Assembly: GCF_037893015.1 (NCBI RefSeq)
Contig: NC_133658.1
Coordinates: 62,329,136 to 62,393,135 of the forward strand
Direction of reading: 5' to 3'
Origin: Macrotis lagotis
Lineage: Eukaryota; Chordata; Mammalia; Peramelemorphia; Peramelidae
DNA length: 64,000 nucleotides
Shown here in pieces: positions 49,128 through 63,095 of this stretch; position 1 is the first letter of the stretch; every line of letters starts with the position of its first letter. The translations under genes were made by a program, and so were the position numbers. The notes beneath the pieces were generated by a model. That model had not been told where the DNA came from and searched no databases. It saw only the letters and a list, made by a program, of their open reading frames with translations.

Positions 49128-50567
49128 CACCCTCTCATTCCAGTCCAATTCATAGGCTTGTCATGGCATCACTTCCCTGATGTCATGATCTTAGCATTCA
49201 AAAAGGCAGTAAGAGAAAACTTAGATTTATAAGGACAAAGTAACATCTTTCTTTAGACAGAAATGTCAGGTGGAGAGGAAGGGATTAAGCTTTTTTTTCT
49301 TTGGTGCCAGAGGCTGGACTTTGGAGTGGTGGGTGGAGGTGGTGGAGGGATACAGTTTGGTTCAGGTTAACGTAATAATTAGACTTGTTTAAAAGTGGAA
49401 TGAGCTGAAGAGGAGGTGGCAAGCTCCCCACAAGAAGTGATTGGATGACCAGTTGTTGTGAGATGTCATCTCTGAATGACTTCTGAGGTGCCTTCCAACA
49501 TGACTATGCATCTTTGACTTCTTGTCTCTAGGGAAACAATGAGCAAAAGTGTTGCCCTGGCTGCACCTAGAGTGGAGAACCTTGAATACCTGTCCAACCA
49601 GCTGCAGAGGAGCCTAGTTAAAGGAAGCCAGAGTGAGGCACACTAATACAGGGTGATCCAAAACTAAATACACAGGAACTATCAAAGCAGTTACTGGGGA
49701 GAAATAATTTTCTTTTTATTTCCTCCCTGCTCCCAACCCCATCTGCAGCAACTATTTTTCTCTAATGACTGGAGACAGAGCAGGTGTTTTGGTTGTGAAA
49801 GAACATGAAAGCAAATCAGCCTTAGGCTTGTTGTGGGAAATAGGTCGCCCCTTGCTAATGATCTGAGCTCACATCTCTGAGCTCTTGGGGCAGCTTCTTC
49901 AATGTTTGCAACTCTCCTAGGGATTGTCTTCCCAGAGAGAACTCTGCTGAATGCTTTACTGGAGGGAGCTTGACCAGTAGTGCCCAGGTTGGCTAACCTT
50001 TGTTCTCACTAGAATTTGATGAACCCAGGTAGAAGCTAGGCTTCTTAGATTTCTTATGAATTGGGCATCATGTTCTTGTGGAAAGAAGGCTGGATCAGGA
50101 GTCAGGAGATTCAGGTTCAAATCCCAGTTCTAGCGATTAGTTACTGTCTAGTCTTTTACAAGTGACCCTGTTTTTTTTTCGAACCTCAAAGTTTCCTCAT
50201 CTGTCAAGTGGTGATGGTAATACTTGTAATACCCAGCTCACAGGGTGACTGTAGAGGAAGAGATGTGAGCTATTACTATTCAGAGAAATGTTTACAAAGA
50301 GCTGTGGTGCTTTACCTAAGGACACTCAGTGAAATAGGATGGGAATTCCATAATTCCTAGGCTAGATGCTGTCTTATGTTGATTTGCATCATAAGCATCC
50401 TTCCCACTCCTACTGGCTCACTTCTAGTCCAGTCATATGCTTATCCTTTTCCTCCAACCATGTTTAGAGATGCCTAGAACTTTGTCAAAACTGCTTTAAC
50501 TCAACAGATATCACAGTCATCAAACATATTGTACCTCCTTTAGTTTTCTTCATCAAGAATTGGGTGG

Positions 50568-50721
50568 AAGGGGTGGCTAGGTGGTGCAGTGAATAAAGCA
50601 CCGGCCCTGGAGTCAGGAGTACCTGGGTTCAAATTCAGTCTCAGACACTTAATAATTACCTAGTTGTGTGGCCTTGGGCAAGCCACTTAACCCCGTTTAC
50701 CTTGCAAAAACCTTAAAAAAA
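50568..50721 (+). repeat. tRNA-derived SINE
   Basis: This is a full-length forward copy with the perfect 13-bp duplication AAGAATTGGGTGG (50555-50567 and 50722-50734). It is one of the youngest-looking SINEs here. Confidence 0.93.
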
Positions 50722-53700
50722 AAGAATTGGGTGGGGAGGGTGGTGACCAGTTTGTTGTTGCCTTTTTGTTTTATTTTTATTTTTTGATATAGCAAAGTAT
50801 TTTCATGTTCTTGTTAGTAAACTCTTAAAGAAGATTTAGAGGAAAATGTTTAAATGTTTAAAGGAATGTGGTTTTTCTGTCAGCACTGTGTCAGAGCTGG
50901 ACATTGGTCTTAACTTCTAGTCCCATTGGGATGGTAACTTTTGGTTTGCATATTTGAGAGTTGTCATTTTGCACGGTATGCTTATAAATAAATATAATGT
51001 TCACAAAAGGATTTCTGTATTTCAGTGTTGGGATTACAGAGGAAGTATGCTAAATTTGTTTCCAAGTATCTTTTGGTGGCAAAGGGCAGGTTCTGAAGAA
51101 GGTACTGGATCTTTGGTTGTGTGACTAATTCTTCATTAGTGATCTGCTTGTTAGGAAATATAGTCATAGGTATGTGTAGTAATTGGAAATCTTAGCTTAG
51201 CATACAGTTTAGAGAATTCTGTTGGTGTTGAGGCCATTGCCTTGAGATGCTGATTCATGGAGTCCAAGCAGACCATCTGACAAGAAAAGATCAGCTTTCT
51301 TTTAGTGGTGTCTGGAGAAAGATGGCAGAGTACTTGGAATTGATGTTCAGGTTCATCTGGTTAGAAATCCCAGAGGCACCAAAATGGAGTTTCCTCTGAG
51401 ATGAGCTATGTCCTGGGGATGGCAGCAGGCAACCCTGCTGGAGTCCACAGTCCTCTGGGATGACACACGGAGGGTGGGGCTGGCAAACAGATACTATAAT
51501 ATTACTCTCAAAATAGATTGTAACCTCACCCAGACTATAGCCTCCTGATGCATCATGTGTGGCCAGGCCCACGTGCGTGGTGGCCTGCCCCCTTCTTCTC
51601 CCACCCATGGGCTTATGAACTCATCTCTTCTCTCAATGTTGTTTGAGTCTTAGAGTTCCTGGTATAGGCCCTCTGAATGCAATTGCCTTCCTACTGATGC
51701 TGACTCCAGGTTCCGTGGCTAGAGATCCATGACTTAATTTTACCCAGGCAGCAGAGCATTGTCAAAGGGGTCGTGTAAGCAGGAAAGCCGTGAAATTTTT
51801 GAGGAACAGAGGGCAACCTATTCTTGCGTTAACCAAGCCCCTTTAGTTCTGCCCAGAGGCCTAGTGTTCCCTAGTTAATTTGAAGTTTGGGGCATTTGAG
51901 TACTGGTGGTTAAGATGCTGAGGTATGGCTAGAATGGTAGGGAGCCCTGTCGGAGGTGAGTGCATTGAAAATTACTTGAGTTCTCAAGTATTTCTGAACA
52001 TCCTCAGTCTAGGTCACCATGTTGTTTTGTCTCCAACAACCAAGAATCTCTCCCATGCTAGAAGAAAGTGAATTTAAAATTTCTAATTGTACTTCAAGAT
52101 CAACTTGGTGAATTCAGACTGCATAAAACAATAGTTTAGTTTAAATAATGGTTTTCAGAGGTCTTTCTTTGTAGCTCTCTAGCATCTTCAACTTAGTAGA
52201 GTTGCTGTGATTTAAGTTTCTTCCTGCTGTTCAGTACAGTTTATGGAATTTTTTTTTTAACCTGAAAACCAATGGAAGGGTTGAATTGAAACTGCCCTTT
52301 CTGTTTCATATATGAAGTAAATGGTTTGTTTTTGGGGGCTTAGAGTAAGGAGACTGATGAGTCCTAGAATGCTGTTTGGCCTCTCTTCTGATATTACTTT
52401 GGTCTAGATTGAAGGCCCCTGAGTTGGACTCATGTCCCTTCTCCCTTACAGCATAGGGCTTGCTGGGGCGGGGGGTGCCAACATTGAGTTCAGCCTTGCC
52501 TTTCTAACCTCATAACACACACTGGGTACCTCCCTCCAGAGTGCAGAATTCCATCAACTATGGCTGTAATTTTTTAATTGGAGGCTTCTCTGGGCCTCTG
52601 TCTTGCCATGGGCCAGTGTGCTGAGATTTTCACTCTCCAGGGGCTTTTCCAAATACACACACACACACACACACATACACACACACACGTATATATGTAA
52701 GGAAATAAGAAAACATAAGACTAGATCACCCCGTGTGTCTACACAGGAAGAATTGCAGCCTCCAGATTTTTCTGTTTAAAGTCCAACTAAAAACCCATTG
52801 AGTAACTTTGTTGTAATGGAGTTTTATTATCATGGATTTGTGGCTAAAAATCACCTCCCTGCTCTGTGGAACCTGACAAAGATCTGGTGACTTGCAGAGA
52901 GAAGGTCTGGACTGAATTGGCTGGGGATAGTCTCCTCTGAGTGTGTCAGCACCATAGGTGTGTGTGCACATGTGTGTACACATGTATAAGTATATGCTTA
53001 TATGTGTGTAAGGGTATACATGGAGGCAAATGTGGGTCATCTTTTCATTTCTCAGTTTTCCTTCCCTCCCCACAGTCTTCCTTTTCTTATCCCTTCCCTT
53101 CCTACTCTCCCCGCTTTTCTTTGTTCTTTTTCTCCCAGTTCTTGTACCACTTTTTTGGTGTCGGGGTGGATGACTGGAGAATTGTTTAGTTTGAAGTGGG
53201 AGGAGTGAGAAGAGTTACATATAATTCAGCCTTCACTGCCCAAGGTACTATATATAGGCTTGGGCATGGAAAAGTACAGTCCCTGCCCTTAAGGAGGAGG
53301 CTATGGTCTACTGGGGCACTACAACTTTGCAGACAAGTGTAATCCAAGATAAAGCATGATGGAACCTAATGAGAGATCTAGACACAATGTTCTAGGAAGT
53401 GTTCAAGAGGAGGGATTGGAGAATGCCTCGTGGAGGAAGTGGAATCTGAGTTGAACCTTTAAAGAGCAGAAGTGAGGAGGGATGACTTGTGCAAGAGAAC
53501 AGATACTGGAGATGGGCACTGAAACTCTAGGAACCCAGAGTGGGTGAGGGGCAATACAGAGTGGAGAGAGTTTGTCCATCCTAGACTAAGGAATTTTAAT
53601 TTTATTCTAAAGACAATAGGGGGCCCACTGAAGGATTTTGAGTGTTTAAGTTTTTTTGGTAGTAGGAGGACTTTTGAAGGGAAAGGGTAATTTGCATCTT

Positions 53701-55198
53701 GATGGGACACAATCGTTAGCTCTCTTCTCTTTTGGACAGTACGAGCACTATTAGAGAGTGACTGTTATGTACAGTGACTAGAGAAGGCACCTGTATATAT
53801 GAGATTAGACTATCTGTTCTATAAAATTTATTGCAGTCAGACCGACAAAACTGCTTTTTGTAACTTTGTTAGCATTTGGGAATATATTTATAGATTCTGA
53901 CTTTGTTACACTATTCATTGGAATGGGAGTTTACGTTCTTAATCTTGGGATTTTGGTGCCTAGGGGTCAGTGGAGTGGTGTGTTCCCTAGAGATTATGAT
54001 CAAAGATTAGCCATGGGTTGCCCCATTCCCTTTTCTCTGAAAGCATCTTTTACCCCAGAAGTTACCTCTGGGCTCTGTTTAGTCATTCCTTTTTGCTGAT
54101 CCTTTGCAACAGGTAGGTGTAGTAATAGGGGTAGGTATAGTAACGGAATAGTTAAAGCAACTTGACTCTACCAAGTAGTGTTATAGTCCTTAATGGGTTA
54201 TGAGCAAAATTCCCTGGCTCAAATTTTGACTTATTTCAAAGCCAAGGGGATGCTTTTCCTGAAGTTTTTGCATTCTTGGTCCCAGAGACTTTACAGGTTT
54301 TTCTCTAATCTTTTATTGCCTTCTGCTTCCTAGAATAGTCTGTGAGATAACTGTGACAAAGTTCTGCCTCAGTGGGAGAGGAGGCTGACTTTTATTCTGT
54401 CTGATAGTCAGAAGATGTTTGAATTAAGTGGTCATCATTGGGAATTTAGTCAAACCTTCTCATTTGTCAAATGAGCAACCGGGGCTCTAGAGAACAGGTA
54501 GTTACACCTGATACTGCTATTGAAGATAGTGGGAGAGGCAAAACATATTGTTTTGGGCATTTCCCAAGTGCCCAAGACCAGGGTTTGAGTTATTAGAAAG
54601 AGTTCTTCTGGAATCCTGCTATATTGGGTTCTTGTTATATTATTCCTCTTGTTCTTGAAGTTGTGGAAGTGAAGATCTTCTCATGGATAGCAGGACAGTC
54701 ATGTGAGATAGACCATGGATTATGTTCTCCTCTAGGTCCTCAACATCAGACTTCTCTTGCCTGGGAAATGGCTCGTCAGAATCATTTATTAAATAAAATC
54801 ATTGGAAGGAATAAGTTCTGACATAATTCCTTCTAGGCCTCCCGTGGTTTCAGTTTGTTTTGTATAATTGCTCTATTTTTAGTTTAAAGATTTTTAGTAT
54901 TTAGTAGGTTTGGTTCAGACAACAAATGGATCTCAGCAATTTTGTTTGCTTTGGTGGGGTGGGCAGATCACTCAAGCTGCCCTGGTCCTAATTGAATAAT
55001 TCCATGTGACACGAAGCTGTGTTTTTTATCCATTTATCCATTACTAGTATTCATTGAGTGCTTACTATTAGGTGCCACTATACTAATTGAGGTGCTTGTG
55101 TGGATAGGAATTTGTCCTATCAGTAGCTCTTTGGTGGGGGGAGATTGATTTACTCTTATGTTTTTCTGCACATACCCACCCCTCCCTAAAAAAAATCA

Positions 55199-55350
55199 AT
55201 TTATTTATTTATTTATTTTAGGTTTTTGCAAGGCAATGGGGTTAAGTGGCTTGCCCAAGGCCACACAACTAGGTAATTATTAAGTGTCTGAGGCTGGTTT
55301 TGAACTCAGGTACTCCTGACTCCACGGCCACTGTGCCACCTAGCTGCCCC
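55199..55350 (-). repeat. tRNA-derived SINE, reverse, small deletion
   Basis: A TTTA-rich run and GGTTTTTGCAAGGCAATGGGG lead to CCACCTAGCTGCCCC. The GGTGCTCTATCC segment is missing. Confidence 0.88.
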
Positions 55351-56712
55351 TACTGTCTGTTTTTGTCATTAACATATCCATCCACTTGTGGTACCCAAGA
55401 GATTGTTGTAAGTGTTAGAATAACCACTGACAAGCTCAGTATGACACTTGTCCTTACTTTGTGACCCTGGACAAGTCATTTAATTTCTTAGGGTCTCTAT
55501 TTCTTCATCTGTAAAGTGGGGATAAAATTGCACTTACCTCACAGTGTGGTGGAAGGGACCAAGTGAGATGCTGATAGATGGGAAACTCCCTAAAATGTTA
55601 GATGTTGTCACCCTCCCTCTCATCTGTCCTGGAGAATTGGGCATGGAGCCATAAGACCTGGGCTCAATTCCTTCTCTGCTGCTTATCACACATGACCAGG
55701 AGCATGTTGTTTTTCTTCTCTAGGACAAATTTCTTATCTGTGAAATGACATCTTCCAGGGACGTTTTAAGACCTGTGGACTCAGAATCTGATGTATGTTT
55801 GCTCTCTCGGGCTGCCGTAGCCCTTTGACCTAACCTGTCATGTCTGCTGGGCTCTTATGAGCAAATATGATTCAAAAACAGTGAGCTTCTTGAGGACCCA
55901 TTTAGCCTTTCCATAGTGCCAGGGCTCAGGTGTCTAGATGCTGATGGTTCTGGTGTTCTTCATCTTCTGGAAGCATTGTTTGGGTTAATCCACAGTGCTC
56001 CCTCCTTCTAGGTTCTGTTTTCACTCAGGGGATGGTATTCCTGCATGAATAGATGCAGGATCTTTAGAGATCCTTGTACCTTGTAGATCCAGGAGAAACT
56101 CATCTCTCTAACCAGTGACATAAACACAGAGGACTTTGTGTATATGTGTGTGTGTGTGTGGTGCCCTCTCTCCAGCTCAGACTTAACATCTTTGCTGCCA
56201 TCTAAGGGTCTCCACAATCAGTTTCACTTCTGGGGTTACTTTTCAGCCTTTATTGGAGAAAGTTTTGCTATGGAAAGGGCTTACTAGGAGGAGTTTTTAG
56301 CATATTCATGATTTCACTGTAATCAAGGGGTTTTCTTCATTCTCATTCTTCCTTTGCTACTAAACTTGTCTGGGCAGATCATGTTTTTTGTCTTGTGACC
56401 AAACTAAAGAAAGAAGTGAATCATGATGGTTTCCAGTGCCTTCTCCATGGCTGTGCCATGAGGGATTCTTTCCTTGAGTTCTGAAGAAGTTGTGACACAT
56501 TTGTGGAATACTGGACTCTTGAGAAAAGTTTCTCTGCCAAGAATGGAAGTCCCAAGATAGAAACTTGGTGGAGCTTGAGCTCCATAGCCTTCGACACTGT
56601 GTTCCCAGCCCCCAGCAGCTGGGGCTCTGGTGACTTGGCACAGTGGCCAGTTTGTGGTCTCTCCAGGAGCAGGTTCAGACTGAATCATTCTGGTGTGCTC
56701 CTGGCTGAGTGT

Positions 56713-56757
<45 letters not shown>

Positions 56758-56947
56758 GGGTGTTGTAGTAGTAGTAGTAGTAGTAGCATCTGGGGAATAG
56801 ATTTGTTAGAAAAGGGCTCAGATCATCAAAACAAGATTTGATTTATCGGGATCTTTCCAAAGAATACAGAATAAGCTTTTGAACTGCAATGTATGTATTT
56901 TTAAATGACAACTAGAGAAGTCTCTGGTAGACAGTGTTTATTATGTT

Positions 56948-57113
56948 GTTTTTAGTTTTTTTAGTTTTTTTGTATTTTTTGCAAGGCAAGTGGGGTTAAG
57001 TGGCTTGCCCAAGGCCACACAGCTAGGTAATTATGTGTCTGAGACCGGATTTGAACCCAGATACTCATGACTCCAGGGCTGGTGCTTTATCCACTGCTCC
57101 ACCTAGCCGCCCC
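56948..57113 (-). repeat. tRNA-derived SINE, reverse
   Basis: This reverse copy has the 9-bp duplication TATTATGTT (56939-56947 and 57114-57122). The AATTATTAAGTGTCTG region has lost a few bases. Confidence 0.9.
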
Positions 57114-57213
57114 TATTATGTTTCAATAACCTCTTCCTCCCTCCCCCTAAAAAAAAATTTACTTTTTTGTGTTTACTCATCTACTTGTGGTAGTTTGAAT
57201 TTAAACCCTAAAG

Positions 57214-57388
57214 CATGGGTTTCCAAGCTTTTATCTTCTGTGTCACCTGGCCCTATTAAAAACTTGTCAAGGGCCACATGTCGAATTACATATTTATGAC
57301 TACAATATAACCCACATTGTCAATGAATATAATAATAAAATAGAAAATGCTGCACAAATGGACTTTGTGTCAAAGGTTGACATGCCTG
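57214..57388. mobile_element. hAT-like non-autonomous DNA element
   Basis: The termini CATGGGTTTCCAAGCTTT and, on -, CAGGCATGTCAACCTTTG are imperfect inverted repeats of hAT style. The flanks CCCTAAAG (57206-57213) and CTCTAAAG (57389-57396) match at 7 of 8 bases. GGGCCACATG lies inside. No transposase is present at 175 bp. Confidence 0.55.
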
Positions 57389-57539
57389 CTCTAAAGCATT
57401 GATAGGAAAGAAGAGAACAGCCAGTCAGTTTCTGAAGATCCTAAATTTGTTTAGAAGATTCGATGACATCATTCTTGGGTGATTAGAGTGAGTTAAAGAA
57501 TATATTATTTTGGTTGTTTTCCCTGATTTTCACATCACC

Positions 57540-57660
57540 TTCATTTCTAGATATGTCTTTCCTGTGTGGCCCTACCTCACTAAAAGTCAAATCACTTGTG
57601 TTATGGCATCACTTTTCTGATGTCTTGGTCCTCTTTGAGAATGAAGGACAAACAACAAGA
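57540..57660 (+). repeat. 3' end of a marsupial SINE
   Basis: GGCATCACTTTTCTGATGTC and GAATGAAGGACAAACAACAA form the conserved end of the family also seen at 49060-49205. Confidence 0.6.
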
Positions 57661-59219
57661 GAGATTAAAAAAGAGAAAGCAAAAGAATTCAGCAAAAATA
57701 ATCCACTCTTTCATCTGACAGCATATGGCAATGTTTGATACCCTAGTACTTTTCTTGGTCACGAGGGGAGGGAGCTATGTTTTTTTTCAGTTCCTCTCTG
57801 GGGCTAAGTTTGATCATAATATTTACACAGAATTTTCCCCCCCCTTTACACTGTTTGTCATTGTGCACATTGTTTTCTACTCCATTCTGCATCAGTTTAT
57901 TTCTACCTCTCTGTGCTTCTGAATTCTTCTGGTTCATCTTTGTTGTGGTTTACTAAAAATCCCACTATATTGATATACCTCAAGCTTGGAGAGTGAATTT
58001 TCTTTAATCGTTCCCTTCCTGAAGGAATCATCTTGATTTAGTGATGGATAGTCCGAAATTCTAAGATTAAATTTAAGGTGATGAGCTCATAACTTTATTT
58101 TAGTGAAATGGTATAAGCAGGAAACTTTTGTTATTGTAATTTGGGATTCTGTCACATAAATCAAAAAGCACAAAACCATTTATTCATTTTCTTGGCTTCT
58201 TGGTATAGGGTTTGGATTGATCTTATGGCCAGCTGACCTGCTCTTTTCACAGTGACTTTGATCCTTAGATCAAAATCTTATTTTTTTAAATTAAGATTTT
58301 TACTTTTTTGCTGTTCTGTAATTGATGAACATGATGAAACACGAGTATTTCCATGTCTACAGATTAAGAAAAAAACAGGAATGTATATAAAACTATGGCT
58401 GTTACATAGAAAGTGCATTAAGAAAAAGAATATAATAAATTCAGCATGTTGGTTTTCAAAGCTCTCTTGCTTGTCTATCTTGGAAATACTGTGAGCAGTT
58501 TCCATGTAGAAATATTTGCTGTGCATTTTAAGCACTTTCAGCTTTTTTTGACTTTTTACTCAAACTTCCTGACTATTCAGGAGCATATGTTTCATCTTCT
58601 TATTGCTTCCATAACCAGGGCTAAGTACCAAGATTTGATCTGTGAATTGGTCATGAGCTCCCACTTGGTTCTATTAGTACCCCAGTTTTATGCTAATTTT
58701 GCTTGATCTTGGCACATCCCCCTGGACTAGTGCTAGATGAAGCTCTAAGTTCTCTTCTTGACCATTTTAAGCATCCTGAGGACAGACAGGTATGCTGATC
58801 ACTTCCTTAGGGGACCATCAAGAGGACCAGCTAAGAGTAGAACGAACTCTCTCAGTTAGTCCTTTTCTTCCCCCTTCTCATAGCATTTATCCTTGACTCT
58901 CATTGGATCAGTTTTTAGAACTAAATAAACCCCAGGGATTGTTTAGTTAAGTGGTGTCCAGCCCCAATGGAAATGTATCCTTGCACTGAACCCAATGACT
59001 TAGAAAATCACAAATGAACATTATCTAGGTTGTATGGTATTTTTGTTTCTTTTGAGAACATTTCCCAATATATTTTTATCTGTTTGGGCTGTACTCAAGA
59101 GTTAGCTGAAGGTGAATTTGACACTTCTGGTGTAGGTACCAAATTCACCTCTCCAACTTCCTTCCCCTTTTTGCAGATAAGAAAACTGAGTTATAGGTAA
59201 TGAAGGTAATGAAACTTCA

Positions 59220-59458
59220 TTTTGTTGTTGTTTAGTTGTGATTCCAACTTTTCATGATTCCATTTGGAGTTTTCTTGATAGAGATACTGGAGTGACTTGC
59301 CATTTTCTTCAACTTAATTTTACTGATGAAGAATCAAAGGAAAATAGGGCTAAGTGACTTGCCCAGGGTCACACAGCTATCTAAATCCATATTTGAGGGA
59401 TTAGTCTTCCTGCCTTTAGACCTGTTACTCTATCCACTGTGCTGCTCAGCTGCCCCAG
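59220..59458 (-). repeat. Marsupial CORE-SINE
   Basis: TTGTTGTTGTTTAGTTGTGATTCC, AAGTGACTTGCCCAGGGTCA and CACTGTGCTGCTCAGCTGCC are visible in order on +. Confidence 0.8.
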
Positions 59459-59753
59459 GCTTCTTAAAGGCAGTCTTTATAAACTGAGATTAGACAATAA
59501 GGCAAAGAGGCAGTAAATGGCAGAGTCAGGACTCTTGTAATTGTCCCCTGGACTTCCTTGGAGCTTTTGTGCAGTTAGATCTCTGTTCATTTACCTGAGA
59601 ATGCAGAAGGATTGAGATGTAGGTGGACCTGCAGAAGGAAGTTGACACCTCTGCCTCTGAGTCTCCTTGATCCCCAGGTTTCAATTACACATGGAGCAGT
59701 TCAAAACAAGAATCCAAATGATATAGCTACATGAAGTTAGAAGTGACTTTAGC

Positions 59754-60706
59754 AATTTACAGCTGAGGAAATCAAAGCAATCCATAGTCATATGAAAAAT
59801 TGCTCCAAATAATTACTTATTAGAGAAATGCAAATTCAGGCATCTCTGAGATACCACCTCACACCTCTCAGACTGGCCAATATGACCAGAAAGGACAATG
59901 ATCAATGTTGGAAGGGATGTGGGAAATCTGGGACACTAATGCATTGTTGGTGGAGCTGGGAACTCATCCAACCTTTCTGGAGAGCAATTTGGGATTATGC
60001 CCAAAGGGCAACAAAAATGTGTATGCCCTTTGACCCAGCAATACCACTACTGGGTGTATACTCTGAAGAGAATATGAAAAAGGGTAAAAACATCACTTGT
60101 ACAAAAATATACATAGCAGCCCTGTTTGTGGTGGCAAAGAATTGGAAATTAAGTAAATTTCCTTCAGTTGGAGAATGGCTTAACAAACTGTGGTATATGT
60201 ACATCATGGAACACTATTGTTCTATTAGAAACCAGGAGGGATGGGAATTCAGGGAAGCCTGGAAGGATTTGCATGAACTGAGCAAGATGAGCAGAACCAG
60301 AAAAACACTGTACTTGCTAAGAGCACCATGGGGGTGATGATCAATCTTAATGGACTTGTTCATTCCTTCAGTGCAACAACCAGGGACAATTTTGGGCTAT
60401 CTGCAATGGAGAATACCATCTGTAGCCAGAAAAAGAATTATGGACTCTGAACAAAGACCAAAGACTATTACCATCAAATTAGGAGCGAAAAAGCATTATA
60501 TTATAATGTAATTTTACTTTATCATACTTTATATTTCTTCCTTAAGGATATGATTTCGCTGCCATCACACTCAACTAAGAACAATGTATAATATGGAACC
60601 AATGTAAACACTAACAGAATGCCTTTTTTGGCAAATGGGGGGAAAGAATGGGGGGAAATTTTAAAACTCAAAATAAAAAAATATTTTTCTTAAAAAAATT
60701 TTAAAA
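59754..60706 (+). mobile_element. 5'-truncated L1 with open ORF2 C-terminus
   Basis: A 953-bp insert lies between AAGTGACTTTAGC (59741-59753) and AAGTGATTTTAGC (60707-60719). It encodes the ORF2 C-terminal region without a break to TGA at 60337: LIREMQIQ, SLRYHLTPLRLANM, GKSGTLMHCWWSWELIQPFW, MCMPFDPAIPLLGVYSEEN and WLNKLWYMYIMEHY. The 3' UTR and A-tail follow. The near-identical duplication and open frame suggest a fairly young insertion. Confidence 0.9.
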
Positions 60707-61298
60707 AAGTGATTTTAGCCTTTGTGTTTGGGGCCAAGATTGAGAATAGCCTTATCCTTCAAATACTGGTTACATTACTGGCCATTATCAACAGCCTGGC
60801 TTTCCAACATGCAAAAATACTACTTTTTTCATTGTGAGTAAATTGGTGAGCACTTCAGGAAAGGGTAGCTGTCACTTTTTTATGTTACCTTCTCAGTGGG
60901 TATCTCTGATGCCAGCTGACTCAAGGAAGAGGTTTATCCAACACAGAGGACTATTTGATATAATAATCCATGAACTTTATTTCTCTGTTATTAGAAAGAA
61001 CAGATAATCTCTGGGAAAAGAAAAAAATTGGTAAAAGTCCATCTTCATTTGGCAATTTTTATAGTAGTGTCCATAATTTCCTTCAGGTGAGGGCATCTCT
61101 GGACAGATCTTTTTTGGAGGACAGCAGCTTTAGCATGAATGTGACTGAGTCACTAAACTTTGGCTGATACTAAACAAGTCAGGATCTCAATATCTCAGAG
61201 CCTCCATGATGTGAAAAAGAGGACCTATGCTGTTTTATTTTTCTTTAAGAGTAGGAAAGAAAGAATATTTTAGTAATGTATAAAAAAACATCATTTGG

Positions 61299-61467
61299 TG
61301 GTGGCTAGGTGGTGCAGTGGATAGAGCACCGGCCCTGGAGTCAAGAGTACCTGAGTTCAAATCCAGCTTCAGACACTTAATAATTACTTAGCTGTGTGGC
61401 CTTGAGCAAGCCACCTAACCCCATTGCCTTGCAAAAACCTAAAAAAAACCCAGCAAAAAACAAACAT
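61299..61467 (+). repeat. tRNA-derived SINE
   Basis: This is a full-length forward copy, from GGTGGCTAGGTGGTGCAGTG to GCCTTGCAAAAACCTAAAAAA. Confidence 0.9.
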
Positions 61468-61809
61468 TTGCACAAAAATAAATAAATAAATAACGTGTTT
61501 AAAAAAAGTATATTTGGATGGGGGAGGTACAAATGGTCATGAAACAATTTGGTTTTCCAATGATGCTCATGAGGATTGTGTGTCCATGGATGGTACTTGA
61601 AAAGGGGCCAGGGTATAGAGTGATAATGATTTGAGGTGGAAAAAAACTCCATAAATATAAAGAGTAGAAAGGAATAGACTGAGAAGTGGAAACCTTATTT
61701 CTAAGGTTCTAAGATTCAGGATGGTATGGAGATGAACAGAATCCTCTCTCCTTATCCAGCCTTTCCTTGTTGGTTTAGCTGGCCTCATGTCTGGGTTTTA
61801 CTAGATTAT

Positions 61810-63095
61810 TTTAATTTTATTTATTTCTTTGAAAGTGCATTTTTAAAAAAAAATTATTTATTTAGTTTTGATTTTTACAATTTTTCCCCTAATCTCACTT
61901 TCCTCCTCCACCCCCACAGAAGGCAGTCTGTTAGACTTTACATTGTTTCCATGCTATACATTGATCTAAATTGAATGTGTTGAGAGAAATCATATACTTA
62001 AAGAAAAATAAAATAAAATATAAGAGATAGCAAAATTATATAATAAGATAATGATTTTTAAAAAATTAAAAGTGATAGTTTTGATCTTTGTTCAAACTCC
62101 ACAATTCTTTCTCTGGATATAGGTGGTATTCTCCATCGCAGATACCCCAGAATTGTTTCGGATTGTTACACTTACAAAATTAGCAAGTCCATTAAGACCT
62201 CATCTTGCTGTTAGGGTGTACAATGTTCTTTTGGTTCTACTTATCTTGCTCAGCATCAGTTCATACAAATCCCTCCAGGCTTCTCTGAATTCCCATCCTT
62301 CTTGGTTTCTAATAGAACAATAGTGTTGCATAACATACATGTACCACAGTTTGTTAAGCTATTCCCTAACTGATGGACATTCACTCAATTTCCAATTCTT
62401 TGCCACCACAAACAGAGCTGCTATGAATAGTTTTGTACAAGTGATGTTTTAACCTTTTTCATGTTCTCTTCAGGGTATAGACCTAGCAGTGGTTTTGCTG
62501 AATCAAAGGGTATGCACATTTTTGTTGTCCTTTGGGCATAGTTCTAAATTTCTCTCCAGAAAATTTGGATGAGTTCACAGCTCCACCAACAATGCATTAG
62601 TGTCCCACATTTCCCACATCCCTTCCAATATTGGTCATTGTCTTTTCTGGTCATATAGGACAGTCTGAGAGGTGTGAGGTGATACCTCAGAGATGCTTTA
62701 ATTTGCATTTCTCTAATCAGTAAGGGTTTAGTACAGTTTAGTACAGTTTTTCATATGACTGTGGATTGCTTTGATTTCCTCATCTGTGAATTGCCTTTGC
62801 ATATCCTTTGATCATTTGTCAATTAGGCAGTGGCTTGTTTTTTTTTAAATTGACTCAGTTCTCTATATATTTTATAGATGAGCTCTTTGTCAGAAATACT
62901 AGTTGTAAAAATCGTTTCCCATTTTACTACATTTCTTTTGATCTTGGTTACAGTGGTTTTTGTGCAGAAGCTTTTTAATTTAATGTAATAAAAATTATCT
63001 TGTTTGTTTTTAGTGATATTCTCCATCTGTTCCTTATTCATAAACTGTAGAGTATCTTTAAACATAAAATAAAAGAATTCCTGCTTTTTGATTTG
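61810..63095 (-). mobile_element. L1 3' portion, reverse
   Basis: On - an ORF2 segment at 63065-62823 (FYYIKLKSFCTKTTVTKIKR, KWETIFTTSISDKELIYKIY) leads into worn ORF2 C-terminus and 3' UTR, ending near 61815. It runs opposite to the L1 at 59754-60706, so the ORF2 C-terminal parts are complementary. Confidence 0.85.
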
